Of a DNA stretch of 64,000 nucleotides, positions 38,701-46,828 are shown in pieces (the first letter of the stretch is position 1; every line of letters begins with the position of its first letter). Position numbers and translations under genes: made by a program. Location: the NCBI RefSeq assembly GCF_009936375.1, contig NZ_AP022332.1:310001-374000 (forward strand), in the 5' to 3' direction. Below the pieces are notes generated by a model that saw nothing but the letters and a program-made list of their open reading frames with translations, ran no database searches and was not told where the DNA came from. This stretch comes from Methylosinus sp. C49. GTDB lineage: Bacteria; Pseudomonadota; Alphaproteobacteria; Rhizobiales; Beijerinckiaceae.

Positions 38701-39768
38701 GAACCCATCATCGCCGGCGTCAAAGCTGTCGGTGAACGGCAGAGTGACCTCTGGCTGGCGACAGCCTGTGTGATCGAACCGTGTCGGTTCGCGAACGAAA
38801 TTAGGCAACGAGTGATCGAGCGGAAAAAGATCATATTCGATCTGCGCGACAAAATGGGTGCTGCCCGTCGGAGTCATGGAGCTCAAATCCCGTTGTCGAC
38901 GATCGAGTTCATGGCCAAGCTGACTGGAATGACGTTCGAATATACGCGATGCCCAACCGGAGTTACATTGAGCGGAAATGCGAGTCCATGGGACGCGTCC
39001 GAGCATTTCGTAACGCTGATCGAAATGATCTCGGCTTCGCCGGGTCCATCGGCAACCGAAGCCCTTCAGCGGCTCAGCCGCGATGAGCAGCTCGCGTCCT
39101 ACAAGGACCATATCCTTCATGCGCTGGAAAATCAGCAGCGACGCCGGCTAGACAATGAATACGACCGGCCAGATTGGTCTCGAACCGTGGCGGCGTTGGA
39201 TAATCGTGCGCCTGCCACTGTCTCGGATCTCCATGCCCTGCTCGTTGATCAACTCCACGATCTTTCTGACGTCATCGCTCACGAAAACACGGATCCCTTC
39301 AAGAAGTTTTGGAACGTCAATTCTCATTCAAAGCCGACTGAGCCTCGTCCCGAGGAGGATTGTCGGGATTCGCTAATCGATCTTTTAAGGCCGCGCTTGT
39401 CGCCGGTTGGCATCACCGTCGAACCCGAAGGCCACATGGCGCATGACAAGCGCGCAGACATTTCCGTGGCGATGCCAAGGCGCAAGATCCTCTGCGAGCT
39501 GAAGCGCGATTATCATGCCGAGGTTTGGACGGCGGCGACGGAACAGCTCGACCGATTTTATGCCCATGACCCCGAAGCGAAGGGATACGGCATCTATGTC
39601 GTGTTCTGGTTCGGAGAGAAACGCCCGCGCGATATCCCGTGTCCGCCAAACTGCGCGCCGAGGCCGGAAACAGCCGAGGAAATGGAGCGTATGCTACGCG
39701 ACGCTCTGCCAGGCGAGATGAGCCGTCGATTGGAAGTGATCGTCATCGATGTGTCAGGGAAGGTGTAG
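35767..39768 (+). CDS. Large P-loop NTPase (STAND/NACHT-like) with C-terminal PD-(D/E)XK-like nuclease motif
   Basis: A 1333-residue protein in three parts. The N-terminal NTPase has Walker A GDPGAGKT (residues 34-41) and Walker B VLFIDALDE (73-81), then SHRTTAEFLAAEFIA, typical of NACHT-like winged-helix regions. About 900 residues of helical-repeat-like sequence follow. The C-terminus carries RADISVAMPRRKILCELKRD, a D1231-x12-E1244-x-K1246 arrangement of PD-(D/E)XK nucleases, and the strand YGIYVVFWFG. This sensor-NTPase-plus-nuclease plan resembles Avs-type antiphage proteins, but with the nuclease at the other end. ATG 35767 has GGTGGAA upstream; GTG 35755 is an alternative. It is monocistronic. 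Confidence 0.8.
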   Translation: MTRVVRQIPYDKSEENEPRVFSEFVDCPNIVLLGDPGAGKTHLFREAAAREDAQYTTVRNFLNIPASRFRGRVLFIDALDERRAGSKDGRDIVDDVVKKLFEMAPSKVRISCRAVDWLGESDLEAMKPFFDQHGGARVLHLECLNEHEQVEVLTTKNRIDDSTARHFTFNAKERGLDEFLQNPQNLIMLWDATQGGSWPATRLQLLDLATKEMLGEFNSEHTRSSGGEFSAAELRDVAGAICAARLISDVEAVSLANLEGTLDIPSYRSFILFSLDKVQAALRRRIFVAGHAHQTVDYSHRTTAEFLAAEFIASRVRDGLPLGRVLALLGIDRKPASELRGLHAWLAVHLPEEYAKELIAADPYGILTYGDAASLSRSSCKALILALDKLSKADPWFRSGNWPSPSIGALARRDMIDELRGILNDPNAGYHLRSIVIEALMRGAPLPEMLPDLGAVLASRESSLPERRNALLALMRFGDTGKAAIRSVYAVQTSDTADELWIRAAIIQSFYGEPYGVDDVIALINASYHVRNSLGTSILWDLADVIHERDLSAILDGIESLENKRLEPGTGVGPFYARLLVRAWPNSTSLEPARVTRWLHKRVALRGGLDKGRARDLRAAMHATPERLRELAEDFLCSVPLESFGIRFHKFQEATLSALNQETLIEIAERVIDDAEIEGSRRLRLYEFAISLSFYIETPATFERIYRRADNEEPLRIARDSLVFTNLPDRHFEHLLGRLNQDYEDVVKCRQDFDANIQLIREGKHFGWLGLIGEVYFTGYDDVDRNASPRERICNFLGEERVDLAIDVLSATLSRDDLPMFREVMSYIGDHRYQPWWYAIVAGLGERWAAGQELGNFKDDFLKAMLAFDIANSVSKGEEESESHQAIGSWRRSLIESRPELVKDAYFAIVQLRFSRGESVVDGLRDLLHEPAFEPFRPQIVLDLLREFPDADPSNLDNLLDGVISLPASAISEFMELAEPIIAGVKAVGERQSDLWLATACVIEPCRFANEIRQRVIERKKIIFDLRDKMGAARRSHGAQIPLSTIEFMAKLTGMTFEYTRCPTGVTLSGNASPWDASEHFVTLIEMISASPGPSATEALQRLSRDEQLASYKDHILHALENQQRRRLDNEYDRPDWSRTVAALDNRAPATVSDLHALLVDQLHDLSDVIAHENTDPFKKFWNVNSHSKPTEPRPEEDCRDSLIDLLRPRLSPVGITVEPEGHMAHDKRADISVAMPRRKILCELKRDYHAEVWTAATEQLDRFYAHDPEAKGYGIYVVFWFGEKRPRDIPCPPNCAPRPETAEEMERMLRDALPGEMSRRLEVIVIDVSGKV

Positions 39769-39877
39769 TCAGCTATTTTCGCGCAACGATGAAGGGCGCC
39801 GGCAAACGCTGGTTCTGGTCGGAGACGCAGGCGGTCGTCGCAGAATGGTGGATGGCCGCGCGCTAAATCGAGGGATC

Positions 39878-40717
39878 ATGTACGGACTCGCCTACGTAAT
39901 AATCCCTATCGAATTCGCCTCCCTGCAAGGCGCGCTCGATGAGACGCTCGCGCCGTTCAAGCGCGGCGGCGCCGACGTCTTCCCGCAGGAAAAGCTCGAA
40001 TTCGACGATGTGACCGGCGCGCTGCGCCTCCTTCACACGACGCCGCTGGAATTCGAAGCCGGAAACGGACTGAGCATTCGCGGCGGCGACCTCGAGCATG
40101 TGCACGATCTCGACTCCGAAGCCGTTCTGAGATTTCTGGACGCCGCAGGAACGCGCACCTGGTCGGGACGCCTCGCAGACGTCGAACCCGACTTCGACGC
40201 CTTCGCTTGGCGTTTCACCCGTTGGAAGGAGCGCGACGCGCGCGCCGGCGGCTATGGAAGATGGCTCAACCCGCTCGGTCGCTGGGATTGGTGGGATCTC
40301 GGCGGTCGCTTCGACGGCGTCATCACCGGCGCCCGACGGGCGGGGACTGGCAACGCCTCGATGATCTCTTCTGGCCCGGACAGGAGCCGCGATCTCCTCG
40401 GCGGAATCGCGCGGGCCTTGGGCGGCAAGCCGTCCGAGATCGAGGCGGAGATCGAAGCCAATATCGAGATTGTCTCCGCATTGCTCGACGCCGCCCGACA
40501 CGGCGAGGAGCGCGCCTTCCCGACAGCCGTCGTCCTTCCTCTCGGCGCCTGCACCGATGAATTTCGATGGCTCGACGATCTCGGCTGGCGACCGATTCCT
40601 CCCGAGACCAAGGCCTTCCTTTCGGTCGCGGACGACGCCGGCTTCAAGGAGGCCGCCATCGCCGCCTACGAACGCTTCCACACGATGGCAGCAGCGGCTG
40701 TGGCCTATCACTTCTGA
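39878..40717 (+). CDS. Hypothetical protein with WDWWDLGGRFDG motif
   Basis: A 279-residue acidic protein starting MYGLAYVIIPIEFASLQGAL. It carries a conspicuous aromatic motif, NPLGRWDWWDLGGRFDGVIT (about residues 130-149), that recurs in phage and mobile-element hypothetical proteins. The C-terminal third is helical with RWLDDLGWRPIPPETKAF. AGGGATC precedes the ATG at 39878 and the gene follows the NTPase by 109 bp. I do not recognise a named family. High GC and regular codon use support a real gene. Confidence 0.65.
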   Translation: MYGLAYVIIPIEFASLQGALDETLAPFKRGGADVFPQEKLEFDDVTGALRLLHTTPLEFEAGNGLSIRGGDLEHVHDLDSEAVLRFLDAAGTRTWSGRLADVEPDFDAFAWRFTRWKERDARAGGYGRWLNPLGRWDWWDLGGRFDGVITGARRAGTGNASMISSGPDRSRDLLGGIARALGGKPSEIEAEIEANIEIVSALLDAARHGEERAFPTAVVLPLGACTDEFRWLDDLGWRPIPPETKAFLSVADDAGFKEAAIAAYERFHTMAAAAVAYHF

Positions 40718-40879
40718 CCTCCCGCCCCAGTGTTCGATATCGCATGTCGTAGAGGCTGACTCTTTTCCGCGAGTTGATATAGTTTGGTCGGCACAGGCCG
40801 TTTGACAGATCAGGAAAGCCAGTGACGTCGTCGTCAATTTGAGTTATATGTAGGTTATGCTGTTTAAGAGAGAGCTTGT

Positions 40880-41869
40880 ATGTCAAATATAGATGACAAG
40901 GATTTGCTGATTTCCGTGGCGAAGCGCGTGTTAACTCGTCTCGCCTCACTTCCTGCGATCTCGAAATATATCGATCGGCAAATATCCCCGTTTGAAGTCG
41001 AAACCGATGGCTGGGGTATCCAAGTTGCGAAAATCAAGCGACTCTATTTTTGTGTCTACTTTGATCTTTCTTGGCAGGCTCCTCGGCGAACGCTCTGGGC
41101 AGGGGTCGAGGCGGCGAGAGCGGACGCCTTCGCGCCGATCCTCGAGGCAGCCGGACATCAAACGGCCCCCCAATATTCGATAGGCGACACAAGATGGCTT
41201 TCGGAAGGCCTAATGGGATTCAAGGAGACCGTCGAGCGTCCCAGTGACTTGGCGCCGGTATTAGAAGCCTACGGCGATGAAAATTATTTCGGTTTTTATT
41301 GCTTCCACGCGACGCCTGAACGTTTCATCGAGGAAGCAGCGTCTTTTCTGACGTTGTCCATCGCCGATCTCTTGAAGACCATGGACCCGGAAGACAGCAG
41401 GGGTCTCACGAAAACCGAAAGAAGTGCCGTCACAAGTGCCCGCATCGGGCAGGGACTCTATAAGAACAATCTCTATCTGGTGGAAAACGCATGCAGGATA
41501 ACCGGCGTCACAGACCCCGCTCTGCTGCGTGCAAGTCACATAAAGGCCTGGAGTCTCTGCGAAAACGCGAAGGAGCGGCTGGACGGGAACAACGGGCTGC
41601 TTCTGACGCCGACCTATGACGTGATGTTCGATCGATACTATCTGACATTTGATCCAGATGGTCGTCCCGTCGTGTCGCCGCGAATTTCAAAGGCCGTGAT
41701 TGAATCGCTGGGCATGCCGGATCCGGCTGCGATGCCGGTTCGTCCATTCTCGGCCAAACAAGAGAAATATATGGCGTTTCATCGGGACCTCTTTGAGCGC
41801 CAAGCACATTGTTCTCCGCGCCATTCCCGCGCAAGCCCCCTACGGCAACCTCGCGCCCATCGACCGTGA
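40880..41869 (+). CDS. HNH endonuclease (HNH_2 type)
   Basis: A 329-residue protein. The N-terminal 180 residues are a variable domain. The C-terminal domain has the HNH_2 signature: ARIGQGLYKNNLYLVENACR, ITGVTDPALLRASHIKAW (first His), then RLDGNNGLLLTPTYDVMFDR (Asn and the D-x-x-F motif). Such nucleases are common in restriction and defence loci. The last 20 residues (after LFERQA) look unlike the family and may reflect recombination at the 3' end. A methyltransferase-like gene starts 26 bp downstream. The 5' half is AT-richer than the 3' neighbours. Confidence 0.8.
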   Translation: MSNIDDKDLLISVAKRVLTRLASLPAISKYIDRQISPFEVETDGWGIQVAKIKRLYFCVYFDLSWQAPRRTLWAGVEAARADAFAPILEAAGHQTAPQYSIGDTRWLSEGLMGFKETVERPSDLAPVLEAYGDENYFGFYCFHATPERFIEEAASFLTLSIADLLKTMDPEDSRGLTKTERSAVTSARIGQGLYKNNLYLVENACRITGVTDPALLRASHIKAWSLCENAKERLDGNNGLLLTPTYDVMFDRYYLTFDPDGRPVVSPRISKAVIESLGMPDPAAMPVRPFSAKQEKYMAFHRDLFERQAHCSPRHSRASPLRQPRAHRP

Positions 41870-41894
41870 CATTTCCTCACGGAATGGGCCTCAT

Positions 41895-42737
41895 ATGGAC
41901 GCCATCGCCGAGAGAGACCGTGATCCCTGCATCACGGTCCAAAAATCCGATCCCTTCGTCCGCGCCGGCCTCGTCCTGTTCGGGGCGCGCTGGAAGGCGC
42001 CGATGGCGCGCTCCCTCGGGGTGACCAGGGAGACGGTGTCGCGGTGGGTCTCCGCCGACGATGTCCCGCCTTGGGCGACGAAGATCGCCCGGCTGATGAT
42101 CGCCGACCGAGGCGCGGTCCTCTCGCTCTGCGACCGCACCGGCAACATGGCGCGCCCTTGGGCCGACGCAGGCTTCGAATGCTTCTGCGTCGACCTCCAG
42201 CATCCCGATGGCGGGCACGCGCGCGACGGCCTCACATGGATCGGCGCCGATGTCCGGGCGTGGCTGCCGCCGCCGCGCCGCTACGCGATCGTGTTCGCCG
42301 CGCCGCCCTGCACGCATCTCGCGGTCAGCGGGGCGCGATGGTTCAAGGAGAAGGGAATGGGCGGCCTGACCGAAGCGATCGAGATCGTCGAGGCCTGCCG
42401 GCGCATCTGCGAATGGAGCGGCGCGCCGTGGATGATCGAGAACCCCGTCAGCACCCTCGGCAGCTATTGGCGGCGCCCGGACTTCTCGTTCCATCCGAAC
42501 GAATTCGGCGGCTACGACGGCGGCGAGGCCGACGATTATCCGAAAAGGACGTGCATATGGACGGGCGGCGGCTTCCGCTTCCCGCAAAAGAGGCCGATCC
42601 CCGTCGGACGTCCGAAGTTCATCAACCACATGCCCGAGACCCCAGACCGGGGAAATCTTCGCAGCGTCACGCCGCCCGGATTCGCACGGGCGGTTTTCGA
42701 GGCGAATGTGGGGAAGCTGCATCTGTGCCGGCGGTGA
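41895..42737 (+). CDS. Phage-type DNA cytosine methyltransferase-like protein with N-terminal HTH
   Basis: A 280-residue protein. Residues about 35-60 form an HTH (MARSLGVTRETVSRWVSADD). The rest matches phage-encoded C5-methyltransferase-like proteins: FAAPPCTHLAVSGARWF (PC motif with catalytic Cys), MIENPVSTLGSYW (ENP in place of ENV) and PKRTCIWTGGGFRFP. The usual target-recognition region is absent, so substrate and activity are uncertain. It could act with the adjacent HNH nuclease as a modification/restriction pair, but such short proteins are also frequent phage orphans. ATG at 41895 is chosen; the frame is open upstream into the HNH gene. Confidence 0.7.
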   Translation: MDAIAERDRDPCITVQKSDPFVRAGLVLFGARWKAPMARSLGVTRETVSRWVSADDVPPWATKIARLMIADRGAVLSLCDRTGNMARPWADAGFECFCVDLQHPDGGHARDGLTWIGADVRAWLPPPRRYAIVFAAPPCTHLAVSGARWFKEKGMGGLTEAIEIVEACRRICEWSGAPWMIENPVSTLGSYWRRPDFSFHPNEFGGYDGGEADDYPKRTCIWTGGGFRFPQKRPIPVGRPKFINHMPETPDRGNLRSVTPPGFARAVFEANVGKLHLCRR

Positions 42738-42889
42738 CGCTATAGCCGGATTTGCATTGTTTCACGGTCGATTATGCCCAGATCATTCCGATGCGCACAT
42801 TGACGTCGTTCAGGACGGTATCCGCATGAACGTCGGTTGCTTTGGGGCCGGTCCTGCCGCAGTGCCCCCTTCTTGCTTTAGGCTAACGG

Positions 42890-42910
42890 ATGTTGCATAG
42901 TATGCAACAT
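42890..42910. promoter_or_regulatory. Palindromic operator overlapping the HTH start codon
   Basis: Two perfect 10-bp arms, ATGTTGCATA and TATGCAACAT, around a central G. The right arm includes the first two bases of the start codon at 42909. A weak -35 (TTGCTT, 42873) lies upstream with the -10 region inside the palindrome. The half-site TATGCAAC recurs twice at 43190-43206. Probable autoregulatory site of the HTH gene. Confidence 0.7.
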
Positions 42911-43268
42911 GAGCCAACCGTTGCAAACATTATCGCAGGCCAAACTGATGTCGGATCTCCGAAGCCATATGAAGGATTCGAGCATTTCCCTTCGAGCGGC
43001 GGCCAAGGATTTGGGCTGGAATGCCTCAACGCTAAATAGACAATTGAGTGGGAGAATAGGTCTCAGGCCCGCGAAAGAGGAAAGAATCCGTGCTTACGTC
43101 TACGGAGCCTCGTCGAGACGAAGGCGGGATGAGGTCGTGGCGGCGGTCAAGAAAATGAGCGATCAGAAGCTTGAGTTAGTGATGCAGTTTATGCAACTTA
43201 TGCAACGTGTGGATGGGTCGGATGTTGACAAGATGGTCAATACCGACAACGGTCCCGGTAAGAGCTAA
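42909..43268 (+). CDS. Small HTH transcriptional regulator
   Basis: A 119-residue protein. Residues about 25-60 form an HTH (SLRAAAKDLGWNASTLNRQL), followed by a basic linker (SSRRRRDEVV) and a helical C-terminus. The start codon lies in a 21-bp perfect palindrome with no Shine-Dalgarno sequence, so the mRNA may be leaderless and the protein autoregulated. It is followed after 10 bp by the AAA ATPase and then the subtilase, all in one direction, so it is the likely control gene of that set. Low GC compared with the core. Confidence 0.75.
   Translation: MSQPLQTLSQAKLMSDLRSHMKDSSISLRAAAKDLGWNASTLNRQLSGRIGLRPAKEERIRAYVYGASSRRRRDEVVAAVKKMSDQKLELVMQFMQLMQRVDGSDVDKMVNTDNGPGKS
43190..43206 (+). repeat. 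Two direct TATGCAAC half-sites inside the HTH gene
   Basis: TATGCAAC at 43190-43197 and 43199-43206 (9-bp period) repeat the half-site of the operator at 42890-42910. They lie about 75 bp before the AAA ATPase start and may form a second regulator-binding site. Coding constraint (codons for MQLMQ) could also explain them. Confidence 0.4.
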
Positions 43269-43278
43269 GGACAAGCCG

Positions 43279-44259
43279 ATGGCAACGGTTCAGCAGATCA
43301 TCGCACTGGTTCGTAGCTACGCCCGTGGAGACGATGAACGGTTCATGGACTTGGCGGATAAAGCTGCCGACGAGGCGGTGCGGCGCGGACAAGCGAAGGC
43401 CGCATCTGAGTTGAAAGCTCTGCTTGTGGAGGCGCGCGGACGACAAGGAGTAATTCAGAAATCCAGAGATCCGATACCCCTGCATCGCCCGCGAGGAGAT
43501 CTTATCGGGATCATGTCCTTGGCGATGCCGGATACGCGTCTGTCTCGCATGGTTCTCAGTGAGGTTCTGCTCAATCGATTGACGAAAGTCGTGAAGGAGC
43601 AGCGCCAGAGAGGCAAATTGATCGAGCGATCGCTAGAGCCGCGTCGAAAATTCCTACTGACGGGTCCGCCCGGAACAGGCAAGACCATGAGCGCAGCAGC
43701 GATCGCGGGTGAGCTCGGGCTGCCTCTTTTCACGGTGTTGCTGGACGGTTTAATCACCAAGTTCATGGGAGAGACTGCGGCAAAGCTGAGATTGGTGTTC
43801 GAGGCCATGACCGAACGCCGAGGCGTTTATTTCTTCGACGAGGTTGACGCTTTGGCTACCAGTCGAGGCGCCGACAACGACGTCGGTGAAGCGCGAAGAA
43901 TATTGAACTCATTCCTTCAGTTTCTGGACGAGGACAAGAGCACGAGTTTGATCTTCGCTGCGACCAACCATCCAGAGCTTCTGGACAAGGCCTTTTTTAG
44001 GAGATTTCAGGCAACGATCGAATATGCCCTCCCAGAAGACGAGCTTGTTCGTCCCATCATCGAGAACGCGATCTACGCGTTCGATCTCGTCGAGATCGAC
44101 TGGGAATTGGTTTTGGAACACTCCCGAGGTCTGAGTCATGCCGACCTTGTCGCCGCGAGCAACGATGCCGCCAGAGATGCTGTGCTCGACCACGACGGCA
44201 AGATCAATACGCAGATATTGATCGGCTCGCTCAAGGAAAATCGTCGACACCCCCGTTGA
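43279..44259 (+). CDS. AAA+ ATPase paired with the subtilase
   Basis: A 326-residue protein with an N-terminal helical region (1-120) and one AAA+ domain: Walker A GPPGTGKT (129-136), Walker B VYFFDEVD (183-190), sensor-1 ATN in FAATNHPELLD, and Arg finger in AFFRRF. It resembles the classic AAA of FtsH/katanin-type ATPases but lacks a protease or membrane domain. TAAGGAC precedes the ATG. The gene sits 10 bp after the HTH gene and 30 bp before the subtilase, so it probably works with that protease, for example as a regulator or substrate remodeler. Confidence 0.9.
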   Translation: MATVQQIIALVRSYARGDDERFMDLADKAADEAVRRGQAKAASELKALLVEARGRQGVIQKSRDPIPLHRPRGDLIGIMSLAMPDTRLSRMVLSEVLLNRLTKVVKEQRQRGKLIERSLEPRRKFLLTGPPGTGKTMSAAAIAGELGLPLFTVLLDGLITKFMGETAAKLRLVFEAMTERRGVYFFDEVDALATSRGADNDVGEARRILNSFLQFLDEDKSTSLIFAATNHPELLDKAFFRRFQATIEYALPEDELVRPIIENAIYAFDLVEIDWELVLEHSRGLSHADLVAASNDAARDAVLDHDGKINTQILIGSLKENRRHPR

Positions 44260-44289
44260 CAAAAATCGGCGATATGCGAATTCAGATTC

Positions 44290-46806
44290 ATGGCAAAGAC
44301 GATCTATCCTCACCTTCTTCTTGATCTCAAGGCTTACAGCATCCCCTTCACGCCAATTGGTGGAGGACCAAAGCCACCCAAGCCGCCAACAGTGCCCATG
44401 CGCGCCCGTCATGCGGCACGTCTGCGTGACTCGATCGAACGAGCCCTCGATGCCAAAGGTGAAAATCTGAAGAATCTCGGGGTGAAATCCCCTGAACGTC
44501 ATGGGCTTCAGTTGACGGCAAAGTCGCGCAGTAAGATTGGATTGAGAATCGATCCAATCCAGAAATCTGGCGGCCCCATCGAGCTTTTGTCGCTGCGAGA
44601 CGAAGGGCAACGCCAGCGTGGTATTGTTTATTTGCCAGAAGAAAAGCTGGACACCGTTTTTAAAAGACTCGAACGTTACGGCTCTTATGCGAAGGGCAAG
44701 CCCAACAATGGTAGTCGGCCACCCGATGGATTCTGGTTCTTTGAAAGTGCGGCCGATCTGACGGCTACGTCTGTCGAGGATCTTTGGTTCGGGGATCCCG
44801 AGACGCGCCCTCGAGCGGGCGAGGAAGCCGAATGGGAAATCTGGATCCGCCCAGATTCCACACAGATCATAAGGAGCTTCGCACGAAATCTTCAGTTACG
44901 ATGTAGTTTCGGTCAGATCGATTTTCCCGGCGTGTCGATCATGAGAATTCATTCGACTTCAGACAGCATTGAAAGGCTGGCGCTCGTTACGGGCGCTATT
45001 TTGGAGCTTCGACCTTGTTCAAGCCTCGTCTTGGAAGTGCTGAATCTTAATAATTCCACCGCATTCAAGCTTTCGAATAAGGTAAAAGAAGGAATCGAAC
45101 CTCCAGCCGACGATGCACCGCGCATCTGCATTCTCGATTCTGGAGTTCACGACGCCCATCCCTTGTTGGCTCCAGCTCTGCCTCCCGAACGATGCCGCAC
45201 TCTGAACGACGCTTGGGGCGCCGATGGATGGTGTAGTCACGGCACAAACGTCGCGGGAATAGCTCTCTATCCGAACTTGAAGGCAGTGTTGGCTGGAGGA
45301 ACTGTCGGACGGTTGCCTGTCGCCTTGGAGTCGGTGACAGTCTTGAGACCGAGGAGCGGGCCCAAGTATTCAACCGAGGCCGCTGGAGTGGTCGCGTCCG
45401 CCGTGGCGATGGTGGAGGCCGCTGAGGAAGCGAAGAGAAGGGTGTTCTGTTTAGCGGCTGCCGATTACGATTGCAGCGCCGACGGCGCCCCAACGAGTTT
45501 TTCAGCATCCGTTGACCAACTCGCTTGGGGACAGAATGCAAGTCCACGCCTGTTTTGCGTGGCCGCAGGGAACGTGCTGGACGACCCGCTCAAGGCCTCT
45601 GGGTACCCAACGCGTAACGAACAATCAGGAATTCCGTCTCCAGGACAAGCTCTGAACGCGCTTACGATAGGAGGTTGCACTTTCGTTTCGGAGCATCCCC
45701 ACGGTGGCGGATTGCTTGTCAAGCACGGTGACCTTGCTCCCACCGCGCGCACTAGTCTCTCCTGGTCCCAAAAGCGTTCTTCCATCAAGCCAGATGTCGT
45801 CTACGAAGCAGGAAACTGTGGAATCACTCCGGGTAGCGATGATGTTGAGTCGCTGCCAGAGCTTGGTGTCCTGACGACACATAAGGGGAGTGGTCTTTTT
45901 GGAACTCTCATGGAGACTAGCGCGGCAACGGCCGCCGTTTCGGGAATGGCAGGGCGCTTGATGGCGGCCAATCCGAACCTTTGGCCCGAGACGATACGCG
46001 GACTCATAGTCCATTCCACGGATTGGACGGATTCCATGCTTGCGCGAGTCGCGCATCTGGAAAACCAAGAACGGATCGAAACCCTATTAGCGATGTTCGG
46101 ATGGGGTGTTCCCGACGAAAAGAACGCCAATCGGAGTGCTTCCGATCATCTGACAATGATCATACAAGACGAAATGGCGCCCCTTACGGTGCGCAGCGGA
46201 GAAATTCGTACAAATAATCTTTCATACTATGAGCTTCCTTGGCCTGTCGCCGCCTTGGCTGATCTCGGGAAAGTCGACGTAGAGCTGAGGGTAACTCTTT
46301 CATATTTCATCGAACCTGACGTGAGGGCTGGATCGATGCAAAACCTTCGAAAATATCCATCGCATCGGTTCGGCTTCGATCTGAAAGGTCCAGATGATAC
46401 CCATATCGACGCGGTAAGGCGGTCAAATCGTGCTTTTTCGTCCGCCGGCCAGCCGCCCGTCCCGACCCGGACCGAGCGCGGCTGGCAGCTAGGATCGAAG
46501 CTTCGACAGCGCGGCTCAATACATCATGACCGATGGTGCGGGCAGGCTCGAGAACTCGCAAGACAGGGTGGAATTCGCGTATTTCCTAAAGGGGGCTGGT
46601 GGGCAGACCAGCAAAACTTAAATTACGCAGATGTGTCGGCGCGCTTCAGTCTCATTATTAGTATTCAGACGCCGGAAAACACGGTTGACATCTATAGTCA
46701 AACTCGCTCCGCCGCCATAAAGTTGGCGCGAACCCGCAATGAATCCTTGACGGCGTTGGAGAGGATCGAGACGACCTCGCCGGTGGTCAGCAAATCGCGG
46801 CGCTAA
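44290..46806 (+). CDS. Large intracellular S8 (subtilisin-like) peptidase
   Basis: An 838-residue subtilase without a signal peptide. The N-terminal 275 residues have no recognised domain. The S8 domain carries Asp283 (ICILDSGVHDAHPLL), His317 (WCSHGTNVAGIAL), oxyanion Asn428 (VAAGN) and Ser544 (METSAATAAVSG; the usual GTSMA is changed to ETSAA). The C-terminal 250 residues form an extra domain with WELP-like and beta-rich segments. With no export signal and an AAA ATPase 30 bp upstream, it probably acts in the cytoplasm under ATPase control. Such protease-ATPase pairs fit a toxic effector that must be restrained. Confidence 0.9.
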   Translation: MAKTIYPHLLLDLKAYSIPFTPIGGGPKPPKPPTVPMRARHAARLRDSIERALDAKGENLKNLGVKSPERHGLQLTAKSRSKIGLRIDPIQKSGGPIELLSLRDEGQRQRGIVYLPEEKLDTVFKRLERYGSYAKGKPNNGSRPPDGFWFFESAADLTATSVEDLWFGDPETRPRAGEEAEWEIWIRPDSTQIIRSFARNLQLRCSFGQIDFPGVSIMRIHSTSDSIERLALVTGAILELRPCSSLVLEVLNLNNSTAFKLSNKVKEGIEPPADDAPRICILDSGVHDAHPLLAPALPPERCRTLNDAWGADGWCSHGTNVAGIALYPNLKAVLAGGTVGRLPVALESVTVLRPRSGPKYSTEAAGVVASAVAMVEAAEEAKRRVFCLAAADYDCSADGAPTSFSASVDQLAWGQNASPRLFCVAAGNVLDDPLKASGYPTRNEQSGIPSPGQALNALTIGGCTFVSEHPHGGGLLVKHGDLAPTARTSLSWSQKRSSIKPDVVYEAGNCGITPGSDDVESLPELGVLTTHKGSGLFGTLMETSAATAAVSGMAGRLMAANPNLWPETIRGLIVHSTDWTDSMLARVAHLENQERIETLLAMFGWGVPDEKNANRSASDHLTMIIQDEMAPLTVRSGEIRTNNLSYYELPWPVAALADLGKVDVELRVTLSYFIEPDVRAGSMQNLRKYPSHRFGFDLKGPDDTHIDAVRRSNRAFSSAGQPPVPTRTERGWQLGSKLRQRGSIHHDRWCGQARELARQGGIRVFPKGGWWADQQNLNYADVSARFSLIISIQTPENTVDIYSQTRSAAIKLARTRNESLTALERIETTSPVVSKSRR

Positions 46807-46828
46807 ACCATTTTCAGCCGTCGCCTCA

